DNA of 58,989 nt from Fidelibacterota bacterium (GTDB taxonomy: Bacteria; Pseudomonadota; Alphaproteobacteria; Rhodospirillales; Rhodospirillaceae). The translations under genes were made by a program, and so were the position numbers. The stretch lies in NCBI GenBank assembly GCA_947472795.1, contig CANJBL010000014.1:1-58989 (forward strand), in the 5' to 3' direction. Of the stretch, positions 33,996 through 43,809 are shown piece after piece. The stretch's first letter is position 1. Each line of letters begins with the position of its first letter. A model generated the notes under the pieces. It was given only the letters and a program-made list of their open reading frames with translations, was not told the DNA's origin and searched no databases.

Positions 33996-35020
33996 GCGGG
34001 CACCGTTGTATTCTGCGTAATGGCCACAAGTCCGGCGAGGGTCTTGTTGGCCTTGCCGCTCATAATGGCGTCCAGCGCGATGGCGGCACCTTCCTTCAAA
34101 TCGCTCGCTTTGTCCGCGACGACCAAAGCCGCCGCCGCGTTCAGCACCACGATATCGCGGTAAGCACCGCCGCGCCCGTGCAGCAGGGTGCGCATGGCTG
34201 CGGCATTGGTCTTGGCATCGCCGCCCGTCAACTCTTCCGGTTTGGCACGCTTCAGGCCGGCATCTTCGGGTGTCACTTCAAAAGAGCGCACCGCGCCGTC
34301 TTTGAGCTCGCTCACGAATGTTGCGCCGGTCGTCGTGATCTCGTCCAGGCCGTCGCTGCCGTGCACGACCCAGGCGCGGGTCGAACCCAGCCGCCCTAAA
34401 GTTTCGGCCATGGGCGTCACCCACTTGCGCGCGAACACACCCACCACCTGGCGCTTGGCGCCCGCAGGGTTGGAGAGGGGCCCCAACAGATTGAAGATGG
34501 TGCGCTGGCTAAGTTCCTGGCGCACAGGTCCCACGAACTTCATGGCGTCGTGATGCTTCTGCGCAAAGATGAAGCCGATGCGGGCTTCGCGCAACGCGCG
34601 CGCCACAACATCTGGCGTCACATCGATATTCACACCCAGCTCGGCCAGCACATCCGCCCCGCCGGACTTGGACGACATGGCGCGGTTGCCGTGTTTCGCC
34701 ACGGGCACACCGCACGCCGCCACCACCAACGCCACGGCAGTCGAGATATTGAAGGTGCTCATGCCGTCGCCGCCGGTACCGCAGACATCGATGCAGTCGG
34801 CGGGCGCGTCCACTTTCAGCGCTTTTGCCCGCATGACACGCGCCGCAGCGGTGATTTCGTTCACGTGCTCGCCGCGCACGCGTAGGCCCATGAGGAAGGC
34901 GCCGATCTGCGCCGGTGTTGCCGCACCGCTCATGATGACGTCGAAGGCACTCTCGGCGTCTGCTTCGCTGAGGATAGAGCCGTCGGCGATCTTGGCGAGT
35001 GTGGGTTTGAGGTCGCTCAT
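33992..35020 (-). CDS. trpD: Anthranilate phosphoribosyltransferase
   Basis: TrpD joins anthranilate to PRPP. The 342-residue protein has the [19 protein letters not shown]-binding motif, [20 protein letters not shown] for anthranilate and phosphate binding, and [19 protein letters not shown] followed by [13 protein letters not shown]. Length and motif order are normal. Its start lies 3 bases after the trpG stop, so trpG-trpD-trpC-moaC-moeA is one tight operon. Confidence 0.97.
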   Translation of the reverse strand: MSDLKPTLAKIADGSILSEADAESAFDVIMSGAATPAQIGAFLMGLRVRGEHVNEITAAARVMRAKALKVDAPADCIDVCGTGGDGMSTFNISTAVALVVAACGVPVAKHGNRAMSSKSGGADVLAELGVNIDVTPDVVARALREARIGFIFAQKHHDAMKFVGPVRQELSQRTIFNLLGPLSNPAGAKRQVVGVFARKWVTPMAETLGRLGSTRAWVVHGSDGLDEITTTGATFVSELKDGAVRSFEVTPEDAGLKRAKPEELTGGDAKTNAAAMRTLLHGRGGAYRDIVVLNAAAALVVADKASDLKEGAAIALDAIMSGKANKTLAGLVAITQNTTVPA

Positions 35021-35023
35021 GTC

Positions 35024-35677
35024 TTATGCAGCCGCGATCTTGGCGCCGCCGTTGAACACGGGCTCTGCCTTCGCTTTCAATCCTGTCGAGACCAGGAAGT
35101 TGCGTAAGATTCGATGCCCATACTCCGAAGCGATGCTCTCGGGGTGGAACTGCACGGATGTGATGGCGTGCTTGCGGTGGGCAAGACCCATGATGAGTCC
35201 GTCGCTGCTCTCCGCCGTCACTTCCAAATCTTTCGGCAAGCTCGCGCGGTCCACCACCAGCGAGTGATAGCGCGTGGCCGTGAAGGGCGAGGGCACCTCG
35301 GCGAACATCGGGTGACCGGTATGCGTGATGCTGCTTACTTTGCCGTGCATGGGTTCAGGGGCGCGTACCACTTTGCCGCCAAACGCCTGGCCGATGGACT
35401 GCAACCCCAGGCATACGCCGAACACGGGAATCTTCCCGGCGGCAGCGGCGATAAGCGGCAGACAAATTCCGGCCCGGTCCGGATCGCAAGGGCCCGGTGA
35501 CAGGATGATGCCGGCGGGCTTCAGGTGTAGGACTTCCTCCACCGTCACCTTGTCGTTGCGGTGTACGGACACGTCAGCGCCCAACTCGGAGAGGAAGTGC
35601 CACAGGTTATACGTGAAGCTGTCGTAATTATCGATCAGCACGTATTGCGGTGTGGCGGCGGCGGATGGCGGAGTCAT
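35024..35677 (-). CDS. trpG: Anthranilate synthase component II (glutaminase)
   Basis: A class I glutamine amidotransferase that supplies ammonia to TrpE. The 217-residue product has LIDNYDSFTYNLWHFLSELG, LSPGPCDPD, the nucleophile Cys in FGVCLGLQSIGQAFGG, and the His-Glu pair in SVQFHPESIASEYGH. The residue after CLG is Leu rather than the more usual His, which is not a catalytic position. It heads the trpGDC-moaCA set. Its divergent neighbour is a YibQ-like deacetylase, and trpE is 1.3 kb upstream on the same strand, so the trpE/trpG pair has been separated. Confidence 0.95.
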   Translation of the reverse strand: MTPPSAAATPQYVLIDNYDSFTYNLWHFLSELGADVSVHRNDKVTVEEVLHLKPAGIILSPGPCDPDRAGICLPLIAAAAGKIPVFGVCLGLQSIGQAFGGKVVRAPEPMHGKVSSITHTGHPMFAEVPSPFTATRYHSLVVDRASLPKDLEVTAESSDGLIMGLAHRKHAITSVQFHPESIASEYGHRILRNFLVSTGLKAKAEPVFNGGAKIAAA

Positions 35678-35804
35678 GGCGGAACCTTAAGGAAAACCGG
35701 GGTCAACATGCCCCCGGACCTTGGGTGCGTCAAGGCACGCGGGATCTCTGGAAAAGGGTAGCCGTTCATGGACGTTTAACGGGGGATGGTCTAGAGAACG
35801 GGTC

Positions 35805-36872
35805 ATGTCTGAAGAGCAGAAAAGCGGCAAATCCCAGAATCCTTTTGGCGTCCGGCCAGTCTTCTTGATTGCTGCCGGCATCGCGCTTCTGGGCTTTGGG
35901 GTTATTTCGGGTGTGGGGCTCGATCTTGCAACCCGCCCGGCGCCGCGTCCGGTTGCAAAAACGCCAGCCGGGCCGCCGAAGCCCTCACGGGGGTACGTGG
36001 CGCCCAAGTTCGAGACGCCGGACGAGCGCGCAGCCCCTGCCACAAATAGCATTCTTGATGCGCCACCGCCGCAGCCGGCAACAGCCACACCGCCGCCCGT
36101 CACTCCGTCTGTCGTCAAGGCGCCCGCCGTCGTTACCACTGCGGTCCCCGATAACGCTCTCGCTGCCAACACCGTGCCCAGCACGGCGGATGCCCGCCAG
36201 CCGGTGGTCGCGATTGTCATCGACGACATGGGCCTCGATCACACGCACTCCGTGAAAATGATCCAACTGCCGGGACCGCTCACGCTATCGCTCATGACTT
36301 ATGCCGATGGTCTGCCGGCGCTGGTGGAGCAGGGGCATAAGGCGGGACATGAAATCTTGGCGCATCTGCCCATGGAACCCATCAACGCCAAGGAGAACCC
36401 GGGTCCGGGTGCTTTGCGCGCCAACATGGATGAAGCCGCCATCCGGCGCACGCTCGCGCAGGATCTTGATGGCTGGAGTGGGTATGTGGGCGTCAACAAC
36501 CATATGGGCAGCAAGTTCACCAAGGACAAGGTGCGCATGGGCGTCGTCATGAGCGAGCTGAAGGCGCGCGGGCTTTTGTGGCTCGATTCAAAAACCATCG
36601 GCGACACCGTTGGTCCCGTGACCGCAAAAGCCGCCGGCGTGCCTTATGTGGAACGCGATGTGTTCCTCGACAACACCGAGACCGTCGAAGCTGTCACGAC
36701 TCAACTGGAATTGCTGGCGGCGGCGGCCAAGAAGAATGGCAGCGCCATCGCCATTGGTCACCCGCATGATGCGACCTTCGCTGCGTTGCAGAAATGGTTG
36801 CCGACTTTGCAAGCGCGGGGGATTGATCTCGTGCCCGTCACGGAAGTCTTGAAACGGCGGAGTGCGCCTTAA
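35805..36872 (+). CDS. Divergent polysaccharide deacetylase family protein
   Basis: A 355-residue membrane-anchored protein with a TM helix at about residues 21-42 (FLIAAGIALLGFGVISGVGL), a Pro/Ala/Thr-rich periplasmic linker, and a deacetylase-2 (YibQ-type, DUF610) domain from about residue 135. Motifs are VVAIVIDDMGLD, AHLPMEP, GYVGVNNHMGSKFT, LWLDSKT and AIAIGHPHDATFAAL. The ATG at 35805 lies after an AGAACGGG region; an open frame back to 35721 lies in the leader. It probably acts on cell-wall or surface polysaccharide. It sits inverted between trpG and trpE. Confidence 0.85.
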   Translation: MSEEQKSGKSQNPFGVRPVFLIAAGIALLGFGVISGVGLDLATRPAPRPVAKTPAGPPKPSRGYVAPKFETPDERAAPATNSILDAPPPQPATATPPPVTPSVVKAPAVVTTAVPDNALAANTVPSTADARQPVVAIVIDDMGLDHTHSVKMIQLPGPLTLSLMTYADGLPALVEQGHKAGHEILAHLPMEPINAKENPGPGALRANMDEAAIRRTLAQDLDGWSGYVGVNNHMGSKFTKDKVRMGVVMSELKARGLLWLDSKTIGDTVGPVTAKAAGVPYVERDVFLDNTETVEAVTTQLELLAAAAKKNGSAIAIGHPHDATFAALQKWLPTLQARGIDLVPVTEVLKRRSAP

Positions 36873-36881
36873 ACACCACCT

Positions 36882-36995
36882 GTCATCCCCGACGCGCAGA
36901 GCGCGGTCGGGGATCCATTCATCGACACGCTTGGGCTGGAGTTTTTTGCACGTTGGATTCCGGATCGCGCGGCTTCGCCGCTTGTCCGGAATGAC
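36882..36995. repeat. Palindromic intergenic repeat element
   Basis: The gap holds two nested hairpins. One pairs TCCCCGAC with GTCGGGGA around GCGCAGAGCGCG. The other pairs TTCCGGA with TCCGGAA around GGC-TTCG-GCC. The whole is bounded by GTCAT and ATGAC. Similar elements are dispersed in many alphaproteobacterial genomes. Between two convergent genes it may also act as a bidirectional terminator. Confidence 0.65.
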
Positions 36996-37003
36996 GAGGA
37001 ATT

Positions 37004-38509
37004 CTATCTATTCCCGCCCGCGAAGAACCGCACGGCTTCTTCCGCCGCCCGAATAAGCGCCCGCGCTTTATTGTTGCTCTCCTGATATTCCATTTCAGGA
37101 TCGCTGTCGGCGACCACGCCGCCGCCCGCTTGCGCCACCATCTGGCCGTCCTTTACCAGCGCCGTACGCAGCGCGATGCAGGTATCCATGTCACCGTTGG
37201 CCGAGAGATACCCGATGGCGCCGCCGTAGAAGCTGCGCCGTTCGCTCTCCAGCTCGTCGATGATTTCCATGGCCCGGATTTTTGGCGCGCCGGAAACTGT
37301 GCCCGCCGGGAAACCCGCCATGAGCGCATCCATGGCGTCGCGCTCGGGGCTGATCTCGCCCTCGACGTTGGAGACGATGTGCATGACGTGGCTGTAGTAC
37401 TCGATGATGTTCTGCTCAGTCACGCGCACGGTGCCGGGTTTGCACACGCGGCCCACGTCGTTGCGGCCCAGGTCCAGCAGCATCAAGTGCTCGGCCAGTT
37501 CCTTTGGATCGGACAGCAAATCCTTCGCCAGGGCTTCGTCCTCGGCCTTGGTCTTGCCGCGCGGTCTTGTACCGGCGATGGGCCGGATCGTCACTTTGCC
37601 GTCGCGCAGGCGCACCAGAATTTCGGGGCTCGAGCCGACGATGGCAAAACCATCGAGATTGAGATGGAACAGGAACGGCGAGGGGTTCAGGCGACGTAAG
37701 GCCCGATACAGCGCAAAGGACGGCAGTGTGAATGGCACGCGGAAGCGTTGCGACGGCACCACCTGGAAGATGTCACCGGCGCGGATGTACTCCTTCGCCT
37801 TGGCCACCATCGCATGATAGCCGTCGCGGCTGGTGTTTGATGCAGCCGCCTCGAAGCGCGGCGACGTCGCCGGCACATGCGCTGGAACAGCTTTGTCCAG
37901 CGCCACGGTGATAGCAGCGATGCGCGCTTGCGCGGCTTCGAAAGCCGCTTCCGCCGACACATCCGCTTTTGGATACACCGAGGCGACAATCGTCATGATG
38001 TCTTTGACGGTGTCAAAGATCACTGTCACCGTTGGCCGCATGAACAATCCGTCCGGAATGCCAAGCTTGTCCGGGTTGGCATCGGGTATGTTCTCCACCA
38101 AACGGATGGAGTCATAACCCATGTAGCCGATCAGGCCCGCCGCCATGGGCGGCAGGTGCTCAGGGATATCCATGCGCGAGGCCGCCATCAGAGCCCGCAG
38201 CGAGGTCAGCGTCGGTTTGTCATCGGGTGTAAATGTGAGCGCTTCGGCGCCGACGTCGCGGCAGACCTCGGCGCGTTGGCCCTTGCAGCGCCACACCAGG
38301 TCCGGTTCCAGGGCGATGAAGGAATAGCGCTCACGCACCGCGCCACCTTGAACGGATTCCAGAAGCGCGGTGAAGGGCCGCTCCTGGCCCAGCTTGAGCA
38401 TGACCGAAACCGGCGTATGCAGATCGGCGGGCAACTCCGCCCACAGCACTTGCGCCTTGCCGGCCTCATAGGCCGCCGCGAAAGCGCCGCGTGCCGGAAA
38501 GACGTCCAT
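37004..38509 (-). CDS. trpE: Anthranilate synthase component I
   Basis: TrpE makes anthranilate from chorismate with ammonia from TrpG. The 501-residue product has SFIALEPDLVWRCKGQ near the N-terminal feedback domain, SPEILVRL, the IAGTRPRGKTKAEDE chorismate site, LDLGRNDVGRVCKPGTVRV, and GTVSGAPKIRAMEIIDELE. I chose ATG 38509; GTG 38518 is an alternative nine bases upstream. It starts 20 bases after the ppiD stop, so it is probably co-transcribed with ppiD. I saw no leader peptide with Trp codons and so no sign of classical attenuation. Confidence 0.96.
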   Translation of the reverse strand: MDVFPARGAFAAAYEAGKAQVLWAELPADLHTPVSVMLKLGQERPFTALLESVQGGAVRERYSFIALEPDLVWRCKGQRAEVCRDVGAEALTFTPDDKPTLTSLRALMAASRMDIPEHLPPMAAGLIGYMGYDSIRLVENIPDANPDKLGIPDGLFMRPTVTVIFDTVKDIMTIVASVYPKADVSAEAAFEAAQARIAAITVALDKAVPAHVPATSPRFEAAASNTSRDGYHAMVAKAKEYIRAGDIFQVVPSQRFRVPFTLPSFALYRALRRLNPSPFLFHLNLDGFAIVGSSPEILVRLRDGKVTIRPIAGTRPRGKTKAEDEALAKDLLSDPKELAEHLMLLDLGRNDVGRVCKPGTVRVTEQNIIEYYSHVMHIVSNVEGEISPERDAMDALMAGFPAGTVSGAPKIRAMEIIDELESERRSFYGGAIGYLSANGDMDTCIALRTALVKDGQMVAQAGGGVVADSDPEMEYQESNNKARALIRAAEEAVRFFAGGNR

Positions 38510-38528
38510 AGCGGTCACTCGTGTGCGA

Positions 38529-40463
38529 CTATTGCGATTGGCGTTGGTTCGTGATGTCGCCGATGATCTTCTGATCCACCGTCACCGGGAAGCGCGCGGT
38601 ATAGGCGCGGATCAGTTCTTCCGAGAGTGTGGTACCGATCTGGGCCTTCAGCGCCTGCGACATCTGCTCTCTCACGGGCGCTAATGCACCGGTCGGCGTC
38701 GGCACGGTGATGTCCTTCAGCCGCGCCACCAGAATGCCATCCTCCACCGGCGCCACCACAACATCGCCGACCTTGGCGGTGAAGAGGCGCGACAGCAGAT
38801 CAGGGCTGATGCGCTTGGAATCGATCACATGTTGGCGTTCCAGTCCGGTACCGCTGCGCGTTATCGGACCCAATGGCGCGTATGAGATCCGCTTGTCTTG
38901 GGTTTCCACGGCCGCCAGAGACGAAGAGGGGCCGAGATCCTTGGCGATCTTGTCGGCGGTGGCTTGCGCCAGAGCCGTGCGTTCCTGAGCCTGCCAGAGT
39001 GTGACGACCTTCGGGCGTACTTCGTCCAACGGATGTGGCGCCGGCGGCGTCACCGTATCCACATGCACGACGTAGTAACCATCCTTCGTTGGCAGATCGA
39101 GCATCTTGCTCTCTTTGCCGGCGCCGGTATCGAAAGCAGTGTTCAGAAGGTTGGTGGGGTCCACCAGATTTGGCACGGTCAAACCCGCGGGGTCTTTGCC
39201 GTCCTTATCGATAGCGGGAATTTCCACGATGCGCGCGCCGACAGTCTTGGCGACATCGGCGAGAGGCGCGCCGCTGGCAAGTCCGTCTTCGAGATGCGTC
39301 GAGGCGTCATAGACCGCATCGATACCTTTTTCCTGGGCAATCGCCTTGCGGATGGTTTCCTTGGTAGCCTCCAACGTCTGCACCGCTTCTGGTGTCGAGG
39401 ATTTTACTTCGATCAGATGCCAGCCCAGCGGCGACTGGATCGGTTGGCTGATCTCGTGCAGGGGCGTCGCAAAGGCACCATCCAGCATTTTCATAAGTGG
39501 GGCGGCGGCGTTTACCTCGCCGAGATCCACCACAGCGCCGGCCTTTGCTTTCGCGGCTACCGTTTCCAGGCTATCGCCGGGGGCGGCCTTGGCGCGGGCG
39601 GCGTCGGCTTCTTCTTTGCTCTTGAAAACCAACTGTACGAGGTGGCGCGTCTCGGCGGTTTTGTAGCGACCCTGGTTTTCGTCGTAATAGGCTTTGACGG
39701 CGGCATCATCGATGCTTTCGGTCTTCACGAGATCACCTGAGGTCAGCGTCAGCACCGACAGCTTGCGGTATTCCGGCGCTGTGAAGGCCGCGATGTTCTT
39801 ATCGTAGACAGCCTTCAGCTCTTCCTCTGTCGGTGTCTTCTTCAAGTCCATCGCGCTTGCGGGCACCAGCAGAGTGTCGGCCACGCGCGTCTCGCCGCGA
39901 TACTTGAACAGGGCATCGACAAGGGTCTGCGGCGCGCTGGCATTCTGGGCAGCGGGCTGTACGAGGATGCCTTCACGGACTTCACCGTCATACAGGGCCG
40001 CCGCATTGGCTTCCGTCATCTGATTCTGCGAGAGGATCTCTTGAAACAACGCTTCGCTGAATTTGCCGTCGCGCTGGAAAGTCGGGGTCCGCATGATCTG
40101 ATCGCGCAGTTCTTCGCGCGTCACGGTGACACCCAAGTTGTTCGTCGCGGCGCGGATGGTGGCTTGGCGGGTCAGGTCCTGCAGCAGCGTTGTCATGACC
40201 GTGTTGCGCGTCGCCGGATCGGAGAGGACCGAAACCTGTCCACCCATGGCCTGGCGGAATTGCTCAAGCTCGCGCGTGAAATAGCGTTGCACCGTGTCGA
40301 CACGCACTTCGGCGTCGCCGGCCTTCAAGGCCACGCCCGGGGCAAGTGAACTGCCGCCGACGAAGTCGCCCACGCCCCAGATGCCGAAGCTCAGGGCAAG
40401 CATTCCCAGGAATGCTTTGAAGATGATGCTGTCTTTGATGCGCGTGCGGAAGAATTCAAGCAT
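38529..40463 (-). CDS. ppiD: Periplasmic peptidyl-prolyl isomerase PpiD-like
   Basis: A 644-residue inner-membrane-anchored chaperone of the PpiD/SurA type. The N-terminal region has the single TM helix (IIFKAFLGMLALSFGIWGVGDF at about 13-34), then a SurA-like N-domain. The parvulin-type PPIase domain lies around residues 240-365 (HLVQLVFKSKEEADAA, MKMLDGAFATPLHEISQ, SPLGWHLIEVKSS), followed by a further SurA-like C-terminal part. It helps fold proteins leaving the Sec channel. trpE follows 20 bases downstream, an alphaproteobacterial arrangement. It is divergent from tpiA. Confidence 0.9.
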   Translation of the reverse strand: MLEFFRTRIKDSIIFKAFLGMLALSFGIWGVGDFVGGSSLAPGVALKAGDAEVRVDTVQRYFTRELEQFRQAMGGQVSVLSDPATRNTVMTTLLQDLTRQATIRAATNNLGVTVTREELRDQIMRTPTFQRDGKFSEALFQEILSQNQMTEANAAALYDGEVREGILVQPAAQNASAPQTLVDALFKYRGETRVADTLLVPASAMDLKKTPTEEELKAVYDKNIAAFTAPEYRKLSVLTLTSGDLVKTESIDDAAVKAYYDENQGRYKTAETRHLVQLVFKSKEEADAARAKAAPGDSLETVAAKAKAGAVVDLGEVNAAAPLMKMLDGAFATPLHEISQPIQSPLGWHLIEVKSSTPEAVQTLEATKETIRKAIAQEKGIDAVYDASTHLEDGLASGAPLADVAKTVGARIVEIPAIDKDGKDPAGLTVPNLVDPTNLLNTAFDTGAGKESKMLDLPTKDGYYVVHVDTVTPPAPHPLDEVRPKVVTLWQAQERTALAQATADKIAKDLGPSSSLAAVETQDKRISYAPLGPITRSGTGLERQHVIDSKRISPDLLSRLFTAKVGDVVVAPVEDGILVARLKDITVPTPTGALAPVREQMSQALKAQIGTTLSEELIRAYTARFPVTVDQKIIGDITNQRQSQ

Positions 40464-40654
40464 GGCTGTTCGCTCTATCTAATAAGGTATGGCAATTGGG
40501 CGGCATCATAGGGGCCACCCGGAACCCCGGCAAGTATTCCGAAACCGGCTCTAGATATAGGATTTCCTTGGCGTTTTCCAACATTGCAGGGGCGATAAAA
40601 GCAGGTTAGCAAGGCTGATGGGCGGTGGGTGTGACAAGGCGTCTCGGAGGCGGA

Positions 40655-41395
40655 ATGCGCTACCTGATTGCGGGCAATTGGAAAATGAACGGCTCCCTGG
40701 CCTCGGCCCGGACCTTGGCGCAAGGTCTCGCCGACCGGCGGGAACTGACGGCCAAGGCCGACATTGCATTGTGTCCACCGGCGCCGCTGCTGCCGGCTAT
40801 CGCCGCTGCCGTGGCGGGAAGTGCCGTTGCCTTCGGGGGACAGGATTGTCACGCGGCGGAGAAGGGGGCCCACACCGGGGATATCAGCGCCTGGTTGCTG
40901 AAGGACCTGGGATGCAGCTTTGTCATTGTCGGGCATTCCGAACGCCGCGCCGATCACTTTGAGACCGATGCCATCGTCAAAGCCAAGGCCTCGGCGGCGT
41001 TGAAGGCCGGGTTAACACCCATCGTCTGTGTCGGCGAAACGGAAGCCGAGCGTGAAGGCGGCAAGACGTCCGCTGTTATTTCCCGTCAGATGGCGGGTTC
41101 GCTGCCGGAAGCCAGTACCGCCGCAAACACTGTTATTGCCTATGAACCCGTCTGGGCCATTGGCACCGGCAAGACCGCCACCACGGATGACATTGCTGCC
41201 GTCCATGCTCAGGTCCGCGACCTCTTCGCCGCCGCGCGCGGCAATGCTGGGGCGCTCCGCATCCTTTATGGCGGGTCCGTCAAAGGCGCCAATGCGGCCT
41301 CCATTCTCGCCACAGCCGGGGTGAACGGCGCCTTGGTGGGCGGGGCCAGCCTCGATCTCGAGGACTTTGCCCGCATTATTCTGGCCTGTCCTTAG
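40655..41395 (+). CDS. tpiA: Triose-phosphate isomerase
   Basis: TpiA interconverts dihydroxyacetone phosphate and glyceraldehyde 3-phosphate. The 246-residue product has the MRYLIAGNWKMNGS start with the catalytic Lys, the GHSERR His loop, YEPVWAIGTGKTAT with the catalytic Glu and flexible loop 6, and ILYGGSVKGANA. ATG 40655 has GGAGG four bases upstream and fits the family N-terminus; a frame open from 40625 is not the gene. The gap to secG (41396-41596) holds a GGGGCG/CGCCCC hairpin without a T tract. Confidence 0.97.
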   Translation: MRYLIAGNWKMNGSLASARTLAQGLADRRELTAKADIALCPPAPLLPAIAAAVAGSAVAFGGQDCHAAEKGAHTGDISAWLLKDLGCSFVIVGHSERRADHFETDAIVKAKASAALKAGLTPIVCVGETEAEREGGKTSAVISRQMAGSLPEASTAANTVIAYEPVWAIGTGKTATTDDIAAVHAQVRDLFAAARGNAGALRILYGGSVKGANAASILATAGVNGALVGGASLDLEDFARIILACP

Positions 41396-41596
41396 CGGCA
41401 CCCTACCTTGACGGGGCGAAAAACCGCCCCAAATCACCCGAGGGTGGCCAGTTGGGTGAGCAAATTGCCCCTAGCCTTGAGGCGCCCGAAGGACTAAAAG
41501 ACCGCCCATTCCGCCGTTCCCTGGGATCCCGGTCAAGATTTTGAAAAACCGAGATTTTGTGGAACCTGGGGATTTGGCTCCCGCTGCCGAGGCATC

Positions 41597-42046
41597 ATGA
41601 TCACTGTCGTCGTTGTCATCCATTTGCTCGTCGCCATGGCGATGATTGGTCTCATTCTTCTCCAGAAGAGTGAAGGCAACTCCGCAGGCGCGGGTTTCTC
41701 CGGTTCGGGCAATATCAGCAGCATGATGCAGCCGCGCGCCCGGCCCAATCCTTTGAGCCGCGCCACGGTTTTCTTCGGCATCGCGTTCTTTGCGACCAGC
41801 ATTGGCCTTTCGCTGCTGTCCAAGCAGACCGCGCCGGCGCCCACACTCTTGGCTCCCGACGCCTCCACCGCGACACCGGTGAGCACCGGCCCCGCGCCCA
41901 AGGTCAACGATCTTCGCGAACCGGCAGCAGCGGAACCCGCCGCTGGCGCACCAGCCAGCACGCCCGCTCCCACGTCCACGGGCGCGACGCCACCCGCGGC
42001 GGCTCCAGCCACGCCGCCTGCCGCTCCTCAAGTTCCGGTCAACTGA
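41597..42046 (+). CDS. secG: Protein translocase subunit SecG
   Basis: SecG is a small subunit of the SecYEG translocon that aids SecA cycling. The 149-residue product has two membrane helices (ITVVVVIHLLVAMAMIGLIL and ATVFFGIAFFATSIGLSL), separated by the conserved LLQKSEGNSAGAGFSGSG loop. The C-terminal 75 residues are an Ala/Pro/Thr-rich low-complexity tail (PAPTSTGATPPAAAPATPP) longer than in E. coli but common in alphaproteobacteria. A terminator lies 60 bases downstream. Confidence 0.93.
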   Translation: MITVVVVIHLLVAMAMIGLILLQKSEGNSAGAGFSGSGNISSMMQPRARPNPLSRATVFFGIAFFATSIGLSLLSKQTAPAPTLLAPDASTATPVSTGPAPKVNDLREPAAAEPAAGAPASTPAPTSTGATPPAAAPATPPAAPQVPVN

Positions 42047-42102
42047 CGGCGATGACCCCGCGGCGGACCTTCTCGAAAACCCGCTGCTCCCGACACCATC
42101 TT

Positions 42103-42127
42103 CAGCCCCACACAGTGGGCTGCTTTT
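42103..42127 (+). terminator. Rho-independent terminator after secG
   Basis: CAGCCCCAC (42103-42111) pairs with GTGGGCTG (42115-42122) with one bulged C, and is followed by CTTTTCTTC. It probably ends the tpiA-secG transcript 54 bases before pyrG. Confidence 0.6.
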
Positions 42128-42180
42128 CTTCATATTTGCGGCGCTTGCCGCGCGTTTTACATGAGGTACATTAGCCGCCC

Positions 42181-43809
42181 ATGACGCGTTTTATCTTTAT
42201 CACCGGCGGCGTGGTTTCCTCCCTCGGCAAAGGTCTTTGCTCCGCCTCGCTCGGCGCGCTGCTGCAAGCACGCGGCTACACGGTACGTCTGCGCAAGCTC
42301 GACCCGTATCTCAATGTCGATCCGGGCACCATGAGCCCGTATCAGCACGGCGAAGTCTATGTCACCGACGACGGCGCCGAGACCGATCTCGATCTCGGCC
42401 ACTACGAGCGCTACACCGGCGTGGCTTCGCGTTTCACCGACAGCGTCACCACGGGGCGCATCTATTCGAACGTCATTGCCAAGGAACGCCGTGGCGATTA
42501 CCTGGGCGGCACGGTGCAGGTCATCCCGCACGTCACCGACGCCATCAAGGAATTCATCCAAGCTGATATTTCGGCTGAGGATTTCATCCTCTGCGAAATC
42601 GGCGGCACGGTCGGCGATATCGAAAGCCTGCCGTTCCTGGAAGCCATCCGCCAGCTTGGCAACGAGCTGGGGCCCGAGCGCGCCTTGTTCATGCATCTCA
42701 CGCTCGTGCCGTACATCTCGGCTGCCGGTGAACTCAAGACCAAGCCGACGCAGCACTCCGTGAAGGAGCTGCTCGGCCTGGGCATCCAGCCCGACATTCT
42801 CATGTGCCGCATCGATCGGCCGCTGCCGGCGTCCGACCGCCGCAAGATCGCGCTGTTCTGCAACGTGCGCGAAGCCGCCGTTATTCCGGCGCTGGATGTC
42901 GACACCATCTATCAAGTGCCGGTTTCCTATCACGAGCAGGGCCTCGACGAACAAGTGCTGCTGCACTTCAAGCTGCCCACGGACAAGACGCCCGATCTCT
43001 CGCGCTGGAAGAGCATCGTCGAGAAGGTCCGCAAGCCCGAAGGCGAAGTGACCATCGCCATCGTCGGCAAGTACGTGCAACTGAAAGACGCTTACAAGTC
43101 GCTCTCGGAAGCGCTTGAACACGGCGGTATCGCCAACAACGTGCACGTGAAGCTCGACTGGATCGATTCCGAGATCTTCGAGCGCGAAGACGTTGTGCAC
43201 CACCTGGAGCATGTACACGGTATTCTGGTGCCAGGCGGCTTCGGCGAGCGCGGTGCCGAAGGCAAAATCAAAGCGGCCCAGTTCGCGCGCGAGCGCAGTG
43301 TGCCGTACTTCGGGATTTGCTTCGGCATGCAGATGGCCGTCATCGAAGCGGCGCGCAATATCGCCGGCCTCAAGGGCGCCAGCACCACGGAATTCGGCGA
43401 AACACCGCATCCCGTCGTCGGCCTCATGACAGAGTGGGTACGCGGCAACGAGGTGCAGCGCCGCACACAGACCAGCGACAAGGGCGGCACCATGCGCCTC
43501 GGTGCTTATCCGTGTGTGCTGACGCCAGGCAGCCGCGTGTCGCAGATATATGACACGCCTAGCATCCAGGAACGCCACCGCCACCGCTACGAAGTGAACA
43601 TCAACTACAAGGACCGCCTCGAAAAGACCGGCCTCAAATTCTGCGGTATGTCACCGGATGGCGTGCTGCCCGAGATGGTCGAGTATCCCGAACATCCGTG
43701 GTTCATCGGTGTGCAGTTCCATCCCGAATTGAAGTCGAAGCCTTTCCAGCCGCACCCGCTGTTCACTTCTTTCATCGAAGCCGCTGTGGCTCAAAGCCGG
43801 TTGGTATGA
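42181..43809 (+). CDS. pyrG: CTP synthase
   Basis: PyrG aminates UTP to CTP using glutamine. The 542-residue product has the synthetase domain ([20 protein letters not shown] and [20 protein letters not shown]) and the C-terminal glutaminase with the nucleophile Cys in [14 protein letters not shown] and the His-Glu pair in [11 protein letters not shown]. Length is standard. The last codons overlap the ATG of the first Sel1 gene (ATGA), so the pair may be translationally coupled. Terminator upstream, no terminator after it. Confidence 0.98.
   Translation: MTRFIFITGGVVSSLGKGLCSASLGALLQARGYTVRLRKLDPYLNVDPGTMSPYQHGEVYVTDDGAETDLDLGHYERYTGVASRFTDSVTTGRIYSNVIAKERRGDYLGGTVQVIPHVTDAIKEFIQADISAEDFILCEIGGTVGDIESLPFLEAIRQLGNELGPERALFMHLTLVPYISAAGELKTKPTQHSVKELLGLGIQPDILMCRIDRPLPASDRRKIALFCNVREAAVIPALDVDTIYQVPVSYHEQGLDEQVLLHFKLPTDKTPDLSRWKSIVEKVRKPEGEVTIAIVGKYVQLKDAYKSLSEALEHGGIANNVHVKLDWIDSEIFEREDVVHHLEHVHGILVPGGFGERGAEGKIKAAQFARERSVPYFGICFGMQMAVIEAARNIAGLKGASTTEFGETPHPVVGLMTEWVRGNEVQRRTQTSDKGGTMRLGAYPCVLTPGSRVSQIYDTPSIQERHRHRYEVNINYKDRLEKTGLKFCGMSPDGVLPEMVEYPEHPWFIGVQFHPELKSKPFQPHPLFTSFIEAAVAQSRLV

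Noticed and set aside
37004-38560. Attenuator with a Trp leader peptide before trpE
   Set aside because: trpE starts 20 bases after ppiD; there is no room for a leader peptide and no Trp codon cluster.
41413-41430. Terminator after tpiA
   Set aside because: GGGGCG/CGCCCC forms a hairpin but no T tract follows on the plus strand, so I did not call it.
42157-43584. A 475-codon open frame on the minus strand across pyrG
   Set aside because: Shadow of pyrG; no domain and no ribosome site, while PyrG is complete on the other strand.
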